Made by a program: the position numbers and the translations under genes | From: Pseudoneurospora amorphoporcata | Taxonomy: Eukaryota > Ascomycota > Sordariomycetes > Sordariales > Sordariaceae | Reading direction: 5' to 3' | Assembly: GCA_033297205.1 (NCBI GenBank) | Contig: MU859171.1 | Location: forward strand, 52,278-116,277 | DNA: 64,000 nucleotides | Part shown: positions 10,801 through 22,249 of the stretch, piece after piece | Position numbering within the stretch: the first letter of the stretch is position 1 | Layout: each line of letters opens with the position of its first letter | Notes under the pieces: generated by a model | Database searches by the model: none | What the model was told of the DNA's origin: nothing | The model's input: only the letters and a program-made list of their open reading frames with translations

Positions 10801-13515
10801 TCAACCAATCTTCACCGTTGTCCCCTTGACATTCTTCCCAAACACTTGAACAGCTGCCAGCTCCGCCGCCCCCAAAGGGCTAACCTCAACTGTAACTTTC
10901 TCCTTCGGCCACAGCGTCAAGTAATTGTCCTCCCAAGTCACCGGCAACACATCCCTCCCATCCTTGTCAACCAAGTTGAGACTGATGAAGAACGCCGGAA
11001 CGGGAGAGTGGTTCTCTAGAGTAACTTGCACCGTTGATTCCGAATGCCCCTCTGGGCTAGCATGCCCACGGGACCAAGCTGTCACGCTCACGTTCGCCGC
11101 AGCGAGCTTGTTCAGCGCGGTGTAGTCGCTGTACTTGGTGACGGGCGTGTAGAACCAATCCGAGTTATCCCAATCAAGAGTGTCAATGGTTTTGGACAGC
11201 CAATAGACATTGTGACTCAGCGCCCCAGTGTCTTTGGAGGAAGAGTTGGAGAGTACCAAACGGAGGAAGACGACATCTTTGATATTCTTCAGGGCGGAGT
11301 CCAAAGAAGTGATCTCCTTGCTTGTGTTCGGCTTGGTCATCGTCTTGACCGTGTTGCTGTATAGGGTCTTGCCACTGGCATCCACCACTTGAATATCAAC
11401 ACTTCTTGCTCCTTCCTTGTCCAATGACCTGTTGATCAGAAACACACTCTTCTTGACATAGTCATACGCCACATGCTCAATCCGACTGCCCACTTTGGCA
11501 CCAAAATATGCTCCAGCCGGGTGCATGTAGTAATCCCAGATGGACCAGTGCAAGCTGGGAAAAGCGCCGGTCAACATCCAGTAGATCATGCCGGTGGCAG
11601 GCCGCTTGGAGTTCCAGTTGGCCGCGTAGGCTTCGAACTGAGCGCGAGTGGCTTCGTAGTCGGTGATTTGGGTCTTCTGGACGTAGTCTTGGAGAGAAGT
11701 TGGGGCACCCCAGCGTTTCCACAGGCCGGTGTTGTAGATCTTGCGGTTGTGAAAGCTGGAGGTCTCCGTAGACATGTGGAACAGGTCTTTGTTTGGGTTC
11801 TTCCAAAGGTCTGTCAGGTCCCCTGCAGAGAGAAACCTTTTAAGGCTGGACAGGTCCGGGGTTCCCACTCCCGCGCCTAGCTCTGATCCAAACCCGAATG
11901 CTGCTCCGAGACGACTTGCACTTGGTTCGGTATCATACCAATAGTTGGGAGGTACCCAATCATACGGTCCTTCCATCTTCAACCCCGGGGAGCCCATGAA
12001 GGCGGGGAATCCCCTCCTCGAAGCCGACGCAAGCACAGGTGTCTGCCAGTCTTGGCTCTTGAGAGCGCTCACATACATTGGTGCGGCCTTGTCATCAGGC
12101 CAATAGTCGCTCCCGATCAGATACCCAAGGACACTGGGGTGGGTTTGAAGCATCCCGGCCTCGTGGAACATGCTTGCGTTGGCAATCCCGTAGTCCTCCT
12201 CGTTCCACACCGGCGTCGGCACCGCCAGGTCCTGGTTATAACTCCATGCCTCCCACTTGTCGCAGCACTCCCACCCCGACAGTATCATGATGCCCAGTCG
12301 GTCGGCGACCTCGTAAAGCTCAGGATGCTCGTTCTTTCCTTCGAGGCGGATGGTGTTGAAACCGAGATCGAGCACGTATTGGGCTTCGGATTCGAACTTG
12401 ATGGGAGAAAAGCGGAGGAACATGTCGGGTGCGTAGCCGGCGCCGAGGACCTGGAAAGGGCGATTGTTGACAAAGAAAGTGGTGTCGTTGTACGAGTTGA
12501 GCTTGGAGGTGACGGTGCGGAATCCAAATGTTGCAGAGACATGATCGGAGAGGGTATTGTTGTAAACGGAAACAGAGAGTTCAGCATGGTAGAGGGGCTG
12601 AGAACCCCATTGCTTTGGCCACCAGATGGCGGGCTTTGAGATCTTGATGGTGAGAGTCACGTCTGTGGTAGACAGAGGCGGGAGGGTGACGGTTTGGGAC
12701 CAAGTTATCGGTGGGCCGGGGTACCGTTCGGGGGATACGGTGCCGGTAACGGTGATGGTTACTGCTGTCTTGTCCAAGTTCTGGGCTCTTGATTTCAGTG
12801 TCACGTTTGCGGGGGAGCTTTCCAGGGGCGTTCCAAGCTGGGTTACCACGCGTAGCGGCCCAAGAGCAACAGACCCCGTCTGCTTGACTTCCACATCTCG
12901 CCATACTCCCGTGCCGTTGTCCACAGGCCACGGGTTCCAGTCCACCCAGCCCAGGGCAAAGTCGTAGTAGTAGCTCGTAGGATATGGCTGGATAAGCAAC
13001 ACATTCGTCTTGTCCACTAGATCAGTGACATGGTACGTATGTCCCCCATAGCTACCAGCCTGTGTTTTCTTGTCCGCCACTCGCTTTCCGTTCAGATACA
13101 CGTCGGCGCGGGAAGTGATTCCGTGTGTGAGAAGATGGAAGTATTTCCCAGCTCCCGGATCCAGTTCAAACTCTTGTCGATACAGCCACGGGACTTGGAA
13201 CTGCTTGCTGTCCACTCTCCGGAGGTTGTCGGAGTAGAATAGCTCAGTGTCGTTGTAGATGCCGGCTTCTAGCAGGCAGCCCATCAGGGTGCATTTGGAG
13301 GTGTTGACATGGATCCATCCTGAGGTGTCAATGCCGGGACGAGAGAGTGCCTCCAAATTACTTGCTGCCTTTGTTGATGACTGCAAGTTCCATGCACGGA
13401 CGGGTGCTATCTGGCCTGGTGTCGATACCAGGACGTTGCTAGGATTTAGCGCGGCAGCTGAAGGTGTGTGGAGGATTGCGCTGAAGAGCACCTGAATCGT
13501 TAACGGGAGTTGCAT
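10801..13515 (-). CDS. exo-beta-D-glucosaminidase, glycoside hydrolase family 2
   Basis: This is an uninterrupted frame of 904 residues with an N-terminal signal peptide (MQLPLTIQVLFSAILHTPSAA). The domain order is that of GH2: a sugar-binding jelly-roll domain (about 60-215, with GWVDWNPWPVDNGTGVWRDV), an immunoglobulin-like domain (about 220-335), and a TIM barrel from about 340. It follows the exo-glucosaminidase branch, with LGAGYAPDMFLR and TIRLEGKNEHPELYEVADRLG. The likely acid/base is the Asp in LIGSDYWPD (about residue 470), and the likely nucleophile is the Glu in GFGSELGAG (about 545), matching the Asp/Glu pair of bacterial CsxA and Trichoderma exo-glucosaminidases. It should release GlcN from the non-reducing ends of chitosan outside the cell. 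Several N-glycosylation sequons fit secretion. Confidence 0.93.
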   Translation of the reverse strand: MQLPLTIQVLFSAILHTPSAAALNPSNVLVSTPGQIAPVRAWNLQSSTKAASNLEALSRPGIDTSGWIHVNTSKCTLMGCLLEAGIYNDTELFYSDNLRRVDSKQFQVPWLYRQEFELDPGAGKYFHLLTHGITSRADVYLNGKRVADKKTQAGSYGGHTYHVTDLVDKTNVLLIQPYPTSYYYDFALGWVDWNPWPVDNGTGVWRDVEVKQTGSVALGPLRVVTQLGTPLESSPANVTLKSRAQNLDKTAVTITVTGTVSPERYPGPPITWSQTVTLPPLSTTDVTLTIKISKPAIWWPKQWGSQPLYHAELSVSVYNNTLSDHVSATFGFRTVTSKLNSYNDTTFFVNNRPFQVLGAGYAPDMFLRFSPIKFESEAQYVLDLGFNTIRLEGKNEHPELYEVADRLGIMILSGWECCDKWEAWSYNQDLAVPTPVWNEEDYGIANASMFHEAGMLQTHPSVLGYLIGSDYWPDDKAAPMYVSALKSQDWQTPVLASASRRGFPAFMGSPGLKMEGPYDWVPPNYWYDTEPSASRLGAAFGFGSELGAGVGTPDLSSLKRFLSAGDLTDLWKNPNKDLFHMSTETSSFHNRKIYNTGLWKRWGAPTSLQDYVQKTQITDYEATRAQFEAYAANWNSKRPATGMIYWMLTGAFPSLHWSIWDYYMHPAGAYFGAKVGSRIEHVAYDYVKKSVFLINRSLDKEGARSVDIQVVDASGKTLYSNTVKTMTKPNTSKEITSLDSALKNIKDVVFLRLVLSNSSSKDTGALSHNVYWLSKTIDTLDWDNSDWFYTPVTKYSDYTALNKLAAANVSVTAWSRGHASPEGHSESTVQVTLENHSPVPAFFISLNLVDKDGRDVLPVTWEDNYLTLWPKEKVTVEVSPLGAAELAAVQVFGKNVKGTTVKIG

Positions 13516-14646
13516 GGTGATGGGGATGAGCCCAAGATGTGGGAGAAGCTCAGGTGGGTGGGCAAATGCGGCTGGGGAAACTCAGGCATCTTATACTACC
13601 GGACTTGATGATGTTCTCGGGTGTCGCGGTCATCTTGCTCAAAAAGTCAACGTTACATGTCGTGTCACCAGCTATAGCCTAGCCAAAGAATGCCGTGACT
13701 GAATGGCACGCTGCTGTGTCGTCGGAACCCCGCCAGCCATCATGTTCATTTGATGTTGTGCTCCGGCCTTCCTTTTCTGGAGCCGGGGGGCGGATCGTCA
13801 GTGGCACTGGAGATAGTGTGGAACGGATAAAGTGATTGGGATTTCCGACGGGATTTATTCGAAACAATGGCCGGGTGTTGTAAATGACCAAGTTGTGTGA
13901 GCCGACGCGATTCCGTCGTCCTTGGGGAGGCTGTTTGATCGAAATTGTTAGTGCTCACTGTAGCACTCGCCCATTAGGGCAACTTGTAGGGGCTTTTTGA
14001 TTGGTCTACAGCGAAAAGGGGTCCAGAGCTACCCCACTTCCAGCAAGAAGAAGAAGAAGAAGAATAGGTACCTAGGTACATAATAATAAGTCGTGCCCGC
14101 AACGGCGGTGATGACTCTGGTGAGGCCTTCCTTCTTCAGGACCCTGACTCTGTGGACACTTCCAGCAAGGTAAGCACGATGTGGAACAAAGGGAAATGCA
14201 CTGACAGCAGCTGCCCGATCTCCGCAAGACAGAGGGAGGATCGACAAACGGGAAGCCAACTTCCACTTGCCATGCAAAAGAAATGGCAATGCCGGCGACT
14301 GAGTGGTTGTTGAGCAATTGAAGGTCAATCCAACTCGTCTCGGTTGTTCCTTTCTGCCCTCATCACTTACAACTACCTTTTTAGACTATGGAAGGTGCCT
14401 TCCCTCTCACACCTGCCCAGGCACCACTCTGACGATCCGGTATTTAACGGTCATCTACCTCCAGCTCAGTCCTCTTTATCTCTTTCAATCTTCTCCTTTT
14501 TCACAAACTCCAAGTTTCATCACATCGGCCACTACCTTATTGTTACAAAACCAGTTATATTCATTCTTGGGCCAACCATTTTTCCAACGACACACTCCGC
14601 CTTGGTACTGTCCAATACTTGCAAAAAAAAGCAACAGACCAACAAG
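13516..14646. other. divergent promoter region between GH2 and caleosin genes
   Basis: This 1.1-kb stretch separates two divergently transcribed genes. It contains a GAA repeat (about 14045-14062) directly followed by a TACCTAGGTA palindrome at 14069-14078. No coding sequence is supported. Confidence 0.55.
14069..14078. repeat. palindromic decamer TACCTAGGTA, copy 2
   Basis: This is an exact copy of the decamer at 6254-6263, here in the shared promoter region of the GH2 and caleosin genes. Confidence 0.6.
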
Positions 14647-15635
14647 ATGCCCGTCCCCACGGTCCTCAGAGAGGTCGTAGATGCCGTCAAAGGCAGGCAA
14701 GACTTTGCTACCGCCGTGCCCCAAAGTCCCGCTACGGCTGAACGTCCGCAAGCAATCGACATTGACGACATCATCGACAAGCCAAGCATCGCTCGCGCGA
14801 ACCTAGCCGTCTCGACGGAACGGCCCCAGGGCAGTTGCGCATATGTCGACGCCCTGAACCTCCAGGACTATGTATGTCACTCACTCCTCTCTGTCTCCCA
14901 TTTCCCCAGTCCACCCGCTAACGTCCAACCTCTCTCCCCACACAGTCCGTCCTCCAACAACACGTCATGTTCTTTGACCGCGACCGCGACGGCCAGATCT
15001 GGCCCCAAGACGTCTTCACGGGCTTCTACGAGCTCGGCTTCAACGCCTTCTTCTGCCTTCTCGCCACAATAGTCATCGTCTTTGGCTTCTCGTACCCGAC
15101 CCGTCTCGCCTTCTCGTACTTCCCCGACCCCTTCTTCCGGGTATACGTACCATCCATCCACAAGGCCAAGCACGGCTCGGATTCGGGAGTCTACGATACG
15201 GAAGGGCGGTTCGTCCCCCAGGCGTTTGAGGACTTGTTCAGCGAGTTTGACAAGGGAAACAAGGCCGCACTGTCCGCACGAGAGCTCTGGAACATAGTGT
15301 CGGCCAAAAGGCTCGCTGCGGACCCGTTTGGCTGGTCTTCGGCTATCTTTGAGTTTGGGTTGGTGTGGTTGTTGTTGGTGCAGAAGGATGGGTTGGTGGA
15401 TAAGGAAGATTTGAGGCGGGTTTATGATGTGAGTTTCTCTCTGCTATGCATGAGGCTTTTGCCGAGTGGTGTACTAACAAGGTATTTGCAGGGCTCCATA
15501 TTCTTCAAGGTCAGAGACGCCTACCTCTCCGGCAAGGGATGGAACAAGGGCTTCGGCCTCTGCGACCTCATTGACGGCGTTGTGAGCCTGGTTGATAAGC
15601 TGTTCTCGCATAAGTTGTGCTTGTGCAAGGCCTAA
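14647..15635 (+). CDS. caleosin (lipid-droplet EF-hand peroxygenase)
   Basis: Exons are 14647-14871, 14946-15428 and 15492-15635, giving 283 residues. Introns have GTATGT...CACAG and GTGAGT...GCAG ends. The second is 63 bp, in frame and without stops. The protein has the caleosin layout. A short variable N-terminus is followed by LQQHVMFFDRDRDGQIWPQD, which joins the first conserved heme-ligand His to a single EF-hand calcium loop. A hydrophobic hairpin (CLLATIVIVFGFSYP, then FSYFPDPFF) anchors it in the oil-body monolayer. PSIHKAKHGSDSGVYD carries the second conserved His, and a C-terminal acidic helix region follows (VQKDGLVDKEDLRRVY). Caleosins are heme peroxygenases on lipid droplets that hydroxylate fatty acids and produce oxylipins. 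The start follows from the absence of upstream homology. Confidence 0.93.
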
Positions 15636-16850
15636 ACACAGAAGAACCATTATTGGACACACCCGGTCCTCGATACACTGCCATAGACATACGAGCATTA
15701 CCTAGACCCTAGAAGCACTAGAATCATGAATACGACCATCAGCATACCTAATGCCGTTCCCGTTACATTGTACCGCACTTTATCAATCGGGGTCGTGCCG
15801 TTGTTGCAATCTTGTCCCGTCCATGAAGCCGTTGGTAATAACCGGCAAGCACCCTGCATGGTACCTGATGCACAAAGACGTGCGAATAGAAATATTCAAT
15901 AATTGCTCATCCCCATTGCAAACGTAACATCACAAGCACGAGGTGGTCTGCTTCTTCCTCCTGGAAACATCAATCTCCGAGCTAACACCCTTGGAAACAT
16001 ACTCCCAGAAGAACAGTTACTATGTGAAATCAACCTCTACAAACCATGCCACCCATCACTGTAATCATCGTCGACGTCGCCGGCCACTCGGGCCTTCTCC
16101 TGTCTCTATCCCCGTCACTCTCCTCGTAAAGTCCACTTCCTACCTAGACACTGACCCCCGCGCCTCGCACCACATGCCCGAATCTTACATCGAGTTTGTG
16201 CGCGCGGGAAAAGATGTGCTGGGTGAGATTACGAATTGGCTTGGGAGAGGAGGCCGTTTCTTGCAACTTCTTGTGATATGAATGACGCGGTACTATTGTT
16301 TCCAGTAAAGGGGAGGAATATTCGAGAAGTCGAGGGAAAGAGGCTTTCGGTTAGTCTCGGTTCCATGGTACTAGTCAAAAAGTTTTCAAGCGAAACCTGC
16401 TATAGTTTCCAAGTGCCTGGCTGCGCCTCCCACCGAACAGGAGCTTCAATGGCTCATCATGCAGTCAGCCAGGCAGCGTTGTGCTGAACTTGCCTAGACA
16501 AACTGGGTGTGGAAGGAGGCATCGTCCATTATTGAACATGCCCAAGAGTCATAAGCGTTCTTCCCTCTCCGCCCTGAACAACTCTGGACATGTCCTGCCA
16601 ATCCTGCATCATCAACTTATCGCTTCCCGCCTCATCATACATGGCCCGGCATCGATTATCAGAATTGCCCTCTGTGGCTGCTGCATGCCACCTCGGTTTG
16701 CTGATCTGGCGGCAAAGGGTGCAATCAGGGGCGCCGGGCTGCTGAAGAGCCTGGAAGATACACCTGTGAAACTCACGGAACTCCTCGGAACTGTTGAGAC
16801 ATCCAAAAAGAATATGGTACAACTGCGAGGCCACCTGACCCATCCAACTA
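15636..16850. other. intergenic between convergent genes
   Basis: This is 1.2 kb between convergent ends of the caleosin and HET genes. A 112-codon plus-strand frame (15943-16281) has no recognisable domain or convincing splice pattern. I see nothing else. Confidence 0.5.
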
Positions 16851-19061
16851 TCATACAATGGTGACCAACTCTTGACCCCTTAGATCAACATAATCCTCAA
16901 TCTGAACCGTGAACATCGGCTCGGTATACCCATACCCTATCCTCTCATAAACCCCTCTTTTCCCCTTCCTCGGAGAGAGTCCGAGCACCAGAAAGTCCAG
17001 CGATATTGACTGCACCTTCCGCGGGTTGATCGTTATGAAATTTCCCAGCAGAAAGAGATACACCTCACTCCCCGACACCTTCTCGTCCTCCTTGGTGTTC
17101 GTCCCCTCCCGCGCCCGTCTCACCGATCGTACTTTCTCCCCATTCTCTCCAACGACCTCAAACTCCTCCAATAACGTATCAGGACAAACCCTAACCTCCA
17201 CACCCTTCAACCCCTCAAACCTAACCGAATACCTCGTCTCAACCGGCGTCTTCGGCATCTCCTCCTTCACCACCAACACCCCCTTCTTCAGCACTCCCCT
17301 CATCCTAACCCACCCATCGCTCACCCTCCCCAAAGGGTTCTTCCCCACCGTCACCGCCTCAACCTCCACCACCTCCGCCCTCGGCACGAACCTCCTCGCA
17401 TCCGGGTACAACATCTCATTATGCATCTTGACACTGCACCTTCTCCCTAAACTGGCCCAGCTCCAACTCGGCGCTATGTAGTACTCCCCCACTGCCACAA
17501 CTCCCTTTTGGCCATCCTCCTCACTCTTATCCAGATACCAGCAAAGGTTCCTCAAAAAATTATCCACCCACAACCCAGCCACGTACCTCGACCCCGTCAG
17601 ATGTGCAAAAACCTTGGCCATACCGCTCACAGCCGGTAATCTGTCGAGATACTGCGTTAGTTGTCTCGCATTGTACTCCGTCACGATCGAGTCCCAGTTT
17701 TGCCACAAATGCATGATCTGCGTCTCCTTGTCGCGGTGCGGATCGGCCGGGTCGGGCTCTGTAGTTGTGGTCGTGGAGGTCCAGGCTTGGATGGTGGAGA
17801 TGGGGCGAAGGGAGAAGACGGAGGGCGGGGGGTACTCTTTGTGTCCGCATTCGCAAGCCCAGGGGGCGGAGAGGCAGGACCATTGCAGTTCGTGCGTACC
17901 GAAGCGGAGGAGGCGCGTGGAGAGCGCGCGTTCTTGGAGGGTCCAGCCGCGGGTGTCGAGCGGGAGGATAAGGTTTTGTTGGGAGGAAGGGTGCATGGGG
18001 GAATGCGCGAAGTAGGGGAGGATGCGGGCTGCTAGCGTTGTCGTTTCACTGCACGTGTCTTCTCCATGTCCGTGTTCGGGTTCATGTTGAGCTTTCCATG
18101 GGACCTGATAGACTTGGTTACCTGGCTCGCCGGCGGCGTGCCTCCTTCCTAGCAAAAACCCTTCGTCAGAAGAAGCTGCCGTGCCCGCTGCTATTGTCAG
18201 ATAAGCATTCCGGTAAACGGTAGCCATTTGCGCTGATTCGACTTCCCAATCTGCGAGGTCATCTTGGATAATGCAGAGCGCGTCGATCCACAGGTATCGC
18301 TGCCCGAGACGGCGGGTGACGGTGATGGCATCTTGCAGGGTCTGGGGGAGGGAGGAGACGAGAAACCCTTGCTTAGTGTGGATTTGATAGTTGGATGAAA
18401 CGGTGGTCACGGTCTTGCTTACGCCCCAGCAGTAGCTGAGGGCTATGTAGGGGACCTCTACGGCTTTTGGCAACGAGGCGGTCTCGACGAGACGGACGTA
18501 TCCTGGTGAGGAGAACTGGACGTCTATCAGACGGGTCGGTGGTTTCGCGTTCGTAACCTTGCACTTGGGGTGGTTGGCGTCACACTCCTGAAGTTGAGAC
18601 TTGATGAAAGCAAAGGCTTCGTCCGAGTCTGGCGAGGGAGAAAGTTCCAACCCTTGAGAGATACCTGCCCAGGCAGGCGGGTGACCAAGGGGGGTGTAGA
18701 TCTGGATGTACTTCGTTTCTTTGTCGGCGGTGGCCCACATTATCGTTGAGTCCATGGAAGGGGAAGGTTGGAGGGAGATGAAGATGGGGCGTTCCCCGCC
18801 ATAGTTGGATGGGGTGGACAGGTTCAAATGGACGGAGGCGTCCAGAATGAAAGTGCAGTGGAGACAGCCATTGACGGATGAAGATCTGAGGGCTTCGAGG
18901 GATGTGTACTAGAATTAGGGTTTGAGATGGATGTTAGTCGGTGGTTGATGGCCGATGGGTGAGGAACGGGGTGATGATGGTGGAAAGTAGGTAGGTAGGT
19001 AACTCACGCGGTAAGGGGTCTCCTCGTCCGGTTGGAGATTGTTGCAGACTGCGCACCCCAT
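16851..19061 (-). CDS. HET-domain protein (heterokaryon-incompatibility type)
   Basis: Exons are complement(19008-19061, 16851-18908), giving 703 residues. The first exon is only 18 codons (MGCAVCNNLQPDEETPYR), and the second resumes with YTSLEALRSSSVNGCLHC. This split CxxC...GCxxC opening is common in fungal HET proteins. The HET core is clear: IALSYCWG (near residue 155), then YLWIDALCIIQDD with DW and ESAQMATVYRNAYLTIAA (about 200-240), and DTRGWTLQERALSTRLLRFG further on. HET domains act in allorecognition and programmed cell death after fusion of unlike hyphae. Many paralogues have no known role. The C-terminal 250 residues are variable. The intron (18909-19007) has GTGAGT and CTAATTCTAG. 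No partner gene is adjacent. Confidence 0.92.
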
Positions 19062-19806
19062 GATGCATGCGCCCAGGTTGAGTAGGAAGAAGAGATAAGC
19101 TGTGGATGTGGCCAGGCCTTCAGTTGTGATTGCTTGGTTGAAAATATCTTTGAGAGCACATGAGTGAGAGAACCTGAGCCACTCCACAGTAAGCACGACG
19201 TCTCTTTAAGGTGTGACAACCCTAACCGCAATGGGTATAGTGCGAGGATGGCTGAGTTACCCGGCCAGTGTTAGACGAAAGCGGGTGGCCGGAATCACTG
19301 TCCAGATATCAAACGACGAGAGATCAGATTCGGGGCAATAGACGAATTCGAATAATAGCATTTGCCAAAACTGCATACCCAAATTGACCCAAAGAGAGCA
19401 GGTAACGGCTGCGTTCAAGGAAACATCCACAACATCATGTTCTTTGTTGTAACCAACGGAGATAACCCGAGCTAGAAGAAGTCCAGCTTCCCTTCATCCC
19501 AGGCCGAGTGCTTGTCCACGTGTATCCAAACATTCCACAGTTGACAAAAAAGGACATCAGGAATTACTGGATACAGCCTTATAAGGCTGATTACAATACC
19601 TGGAAAAAGTAAACACCCTTAGCAGATCCAACCTTCCCGCCAGCGGGAGAACTGGGAGCAATGGTAAACTGCACATGTCGGTGCCGGGTCGGGAAGTTCA
19701 TGAGAGGAAACATGGTTTCTCATTAAAGGCAAATATTGGAAGCATATAAGGCCCACAGCGGACGACAATGAACATCCAACTACGACAGCTGATTAACAGC
19801 TGTATA
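19062..19806. other. intergenic, upstream of HET gene and tRNA-Asp
   Basis: This is 0.75 kb of shared upstream sequence. I see no supported gene or repeat. Confidence 0.5.
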
Positions 19807-19906
19807 TCTTCCGTAGTATAGTGGTCAGTATGTGAGCTTGTCAAGCTTGAACATCATCAGTTCTTCGATTTCGCTCGAGACCCGGGTTCAATTCCCGGCG
19901 GGAGAG
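19807..19906 (+). tRNA. tRNA-Asp (anticodon GTC) with a 28-nt intron
   Basis: The acceptor arm TCTTCCG (19807-19813) pairs with CGGGAGA (19899-19905), allowing one T-G pair. The D arm matches eukaryotic tRNA-Asp (GTATAGTGGTCAGTAT). The anticodon stem is TGAGC/GCTCG and the loop TTGTCA..C carries GTC at 19840-19842. The intron sits at the canonical place after position 37 (19844-19871). The T arm CCGGGTTCAATTCCCGG is perfect and holds the B box. Confidence 0.95.
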
Positions 19907-19986
19907 ACCATTCATTTTTTTTACCCTGTTTTATCGCCCTGGCCTTTGTTGCCGAACTGCTGCGATTTTACTGTTGTTCCTCAATT

Positions 19987-20018
<32 letters not shown>

Positions 20019-21254
20019 CTCACGTAAAAGATCACAGTCATGTCACTCACACACACAAAACAAGATTATGGGCAAGAACGAATTCGTATTGCCGAAACTA
20101 CATACCATCCATCCTTGATATCTTGGTTATGACTGTGACCATATCATTCCCAGCTATTCATTCCAACGCAGAAAGCCAAAATCCCGGTAGTAAGAGTACA
20201 CGAAGCTGAGCCAAATTGAAAAAGCTTGAGGAAACAAACAAATTCTCCACATCCTTTGGTACCCTATACCCAAAACCGATCCTCACAAGAATAACACTTC
20301 TTTTTCAGCGCTCAACCTGACACTCCGTTGTCACAACAGGTTGCCCTGGTACACTAGTCATCCTTTTTGAGCACGGTGCTATCCTGCCTCGACAAAGGGC
20401 GGATGCTACGGCAGTGTTAATTGTGCGTTACTACTCGTCAGATCATCCAGGAAGGGTGAGGGCAGATGGCCCTTTTATCTTTTACCTCTTCACCACTGTC
20501 AATGAACCATCGTACATACTCAACGCTAGAAACACATTCCCAAGGCCGAAAGTCAGTAAGCGCCGCCCAGCCTCCCAACTGCATTCTCTTGACCATCACG
20601 GGGAGTGGACTGCGAGTTGCCTAGTAAGAGAAGTGTACAACGATGCCGCCTACAGAGGAGCTTCTAGCCCAACCAACCTACCATGATACCATCATTTCCT
20701 CTTTGTCGACTCCTTTTAATCCGCAACAAGACCGTGCTCAGTTACTCAATGCCTTACCAACACCAACAGATTGACGCCGAAGACGACAAAGGCCTGGAAG
20801 AATATCTTCGGCGTGCGTATAATAGTTGGTAGCAAAAACTGCTCGAAGAAATTGCGTGAGGGAGTTCCATTACGTTGGTGGCCTGGGTACGAGCACCGGA
20901 GCTGGAGGGGGTCAAGTGTCGTTCAATGAGGACAAATCTGGCATTGCGCCGTTGGGAAGGACAGGAAAATTGGTGGTTCATGGTGAGTTGGTAAAGCAAT
21001 GGATGGTCTTATGGCCTCAGACGAGACGGGTGGTTGGCGACGGGCAGAATTGCCAGGGCGCTGCTGGATGATACACCGGTGGAGGTGCAGTGGTGGGTGG
21101 GCACTTTCCAGTTTCAGTTCTATACACGTCCGGTTCGGCGCGTACAAGGATGGCTTGAGTGTGTGCAGTTGGGGGATGCTTGAGAAATCCTTAATAACGA
21201 AGTCTCTGGACCTTCAGATCTCAAGGTCCACTTCCTCATGGTCCTCATCCACTG
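19907..21254. other. intergenic with T30 tract
   Basis: This is 1.3 kb without a supported gene. It holds an uninterrupted T30 run (19989-20018). Confidence 0.55.
19915..19922 (+). terminator. Pol III terminator of tRNA-Asp
   Basis: A run of eight T begins nine bases after the discriminator base of tRNA-Asp. Confidence 0.8.
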
Positions 21255-22249
21255 TCATCCTATTCCGACATGTCTACCAATAGGGCGTCGTCTGAGGCCG
21301 ATCCAGAATACGAGGTTCGCTCGACGACACGGATTCGGGACTGGAGGTCTCCCCGCGTCTTCGACTGAAGTAAGACCCCTTCCACGGGGTAACTCATCGT
21401 AGCCGAATCCAGGTACGAACTGATAACGGGTTTGGGCCTGGGCCTGGACCTGGGCGGTGGGCTGACCTGTCTTGGGTCCCTTAATGATGCTGTTCTGAAC
21501 ATATTCGCGGTTGACACGCCACCACCACGTTTCTTCCTCTTCATCTACAACCGTTTTGTTAGCTGCTGCCAACCGATTTCCTGATGCTCACTTCCCACGT
21601 CAAAGCAAGTCAACTTACTCCTAAAGTCATACATCCCCTCCTTGACCTCCGCCTCATCCGGCACAACCGGAACCGTGAATGGTTCCCCATAAACCGCGAA
21701 GAAAGGCCTCTTTCTCTCCTCCGCATCCACCCTCTTTCCCTTGTAAACCGCCATAAACCTAGGCACATACGTCCCTCCTTCTTCCACGCCGTGATATGCC
21801 CAAATACCATACTCCTTATCTCCAAGATCTCGCTCTCGCCATGCCATTCCCAGCACCACCTCGTTGGGCTCGCCACCTCGCCGGTTGTCGGTCAGGGGCG
21901 TCTGGTGCACAATGAGCCCCTTCATCCCGCCCCGGCCGTTGTTGATGGACTTGCCGGTCAGAGGGTCGCAGAGATGGAGGAAGCATTGGAAGTGTTTACG
22001 TTCCTGGTGGGGGTTGAAACCAGCCCAGGGGTTTGGAGTGTTTGGATCAGAGGACGGGGGGATGGGGATGGAGAAGGATATGTAGGCGTCGTGTAGATAG
22101 GTGGTCATGTGGACGACCTTTTGTGGGTGGAGGTTGATGATGGCGGAGGCAGCAAGCGAGGAGAGGGAGGAGGGAAGAAATTGGGGTTTGAGGGATTGCT
22201 GTGCATTAGAGCTGGAGGGAGTGGTGGTGACTGAAGCGGAAGTGGCCAT
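21255..22249 (-). CDS. conserved-looking protein of unknown function
   Basis: Exons are complement(21619-22249, 21255-21544), giving 306 residues. The intron (21545-21618) has GTAAGT, GCTAAC and TTGTAG, and the junction preserves frame (YDFRN|EEEETWWWRVNREY). I do not recognise the family. The N-terminal 30 residues are Ser/Thr-rich. The middle (about 45-210) looks like a compact globular domain with HPQKVVHMTTYLHDAYISF, GMAWRERDLGDKEYGIWAYHG and RFMAVYKGKR. The C-terminal part has a Gln/Ala repeat (QVQAQAQTRYQF) and may be disordered. There is no signal peptide or membrane segment. The continuous codon bias and clean splice sites make it a real gene. The far C-terminus could differ if another intron exists. 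Confidence 0.65.

Noticed and set aside
15943..16281. 112-codon plus frame after the caleosin gene
   Set aside because: No domain, no convincing start context or splice pattern, and low-complexity Arg run.
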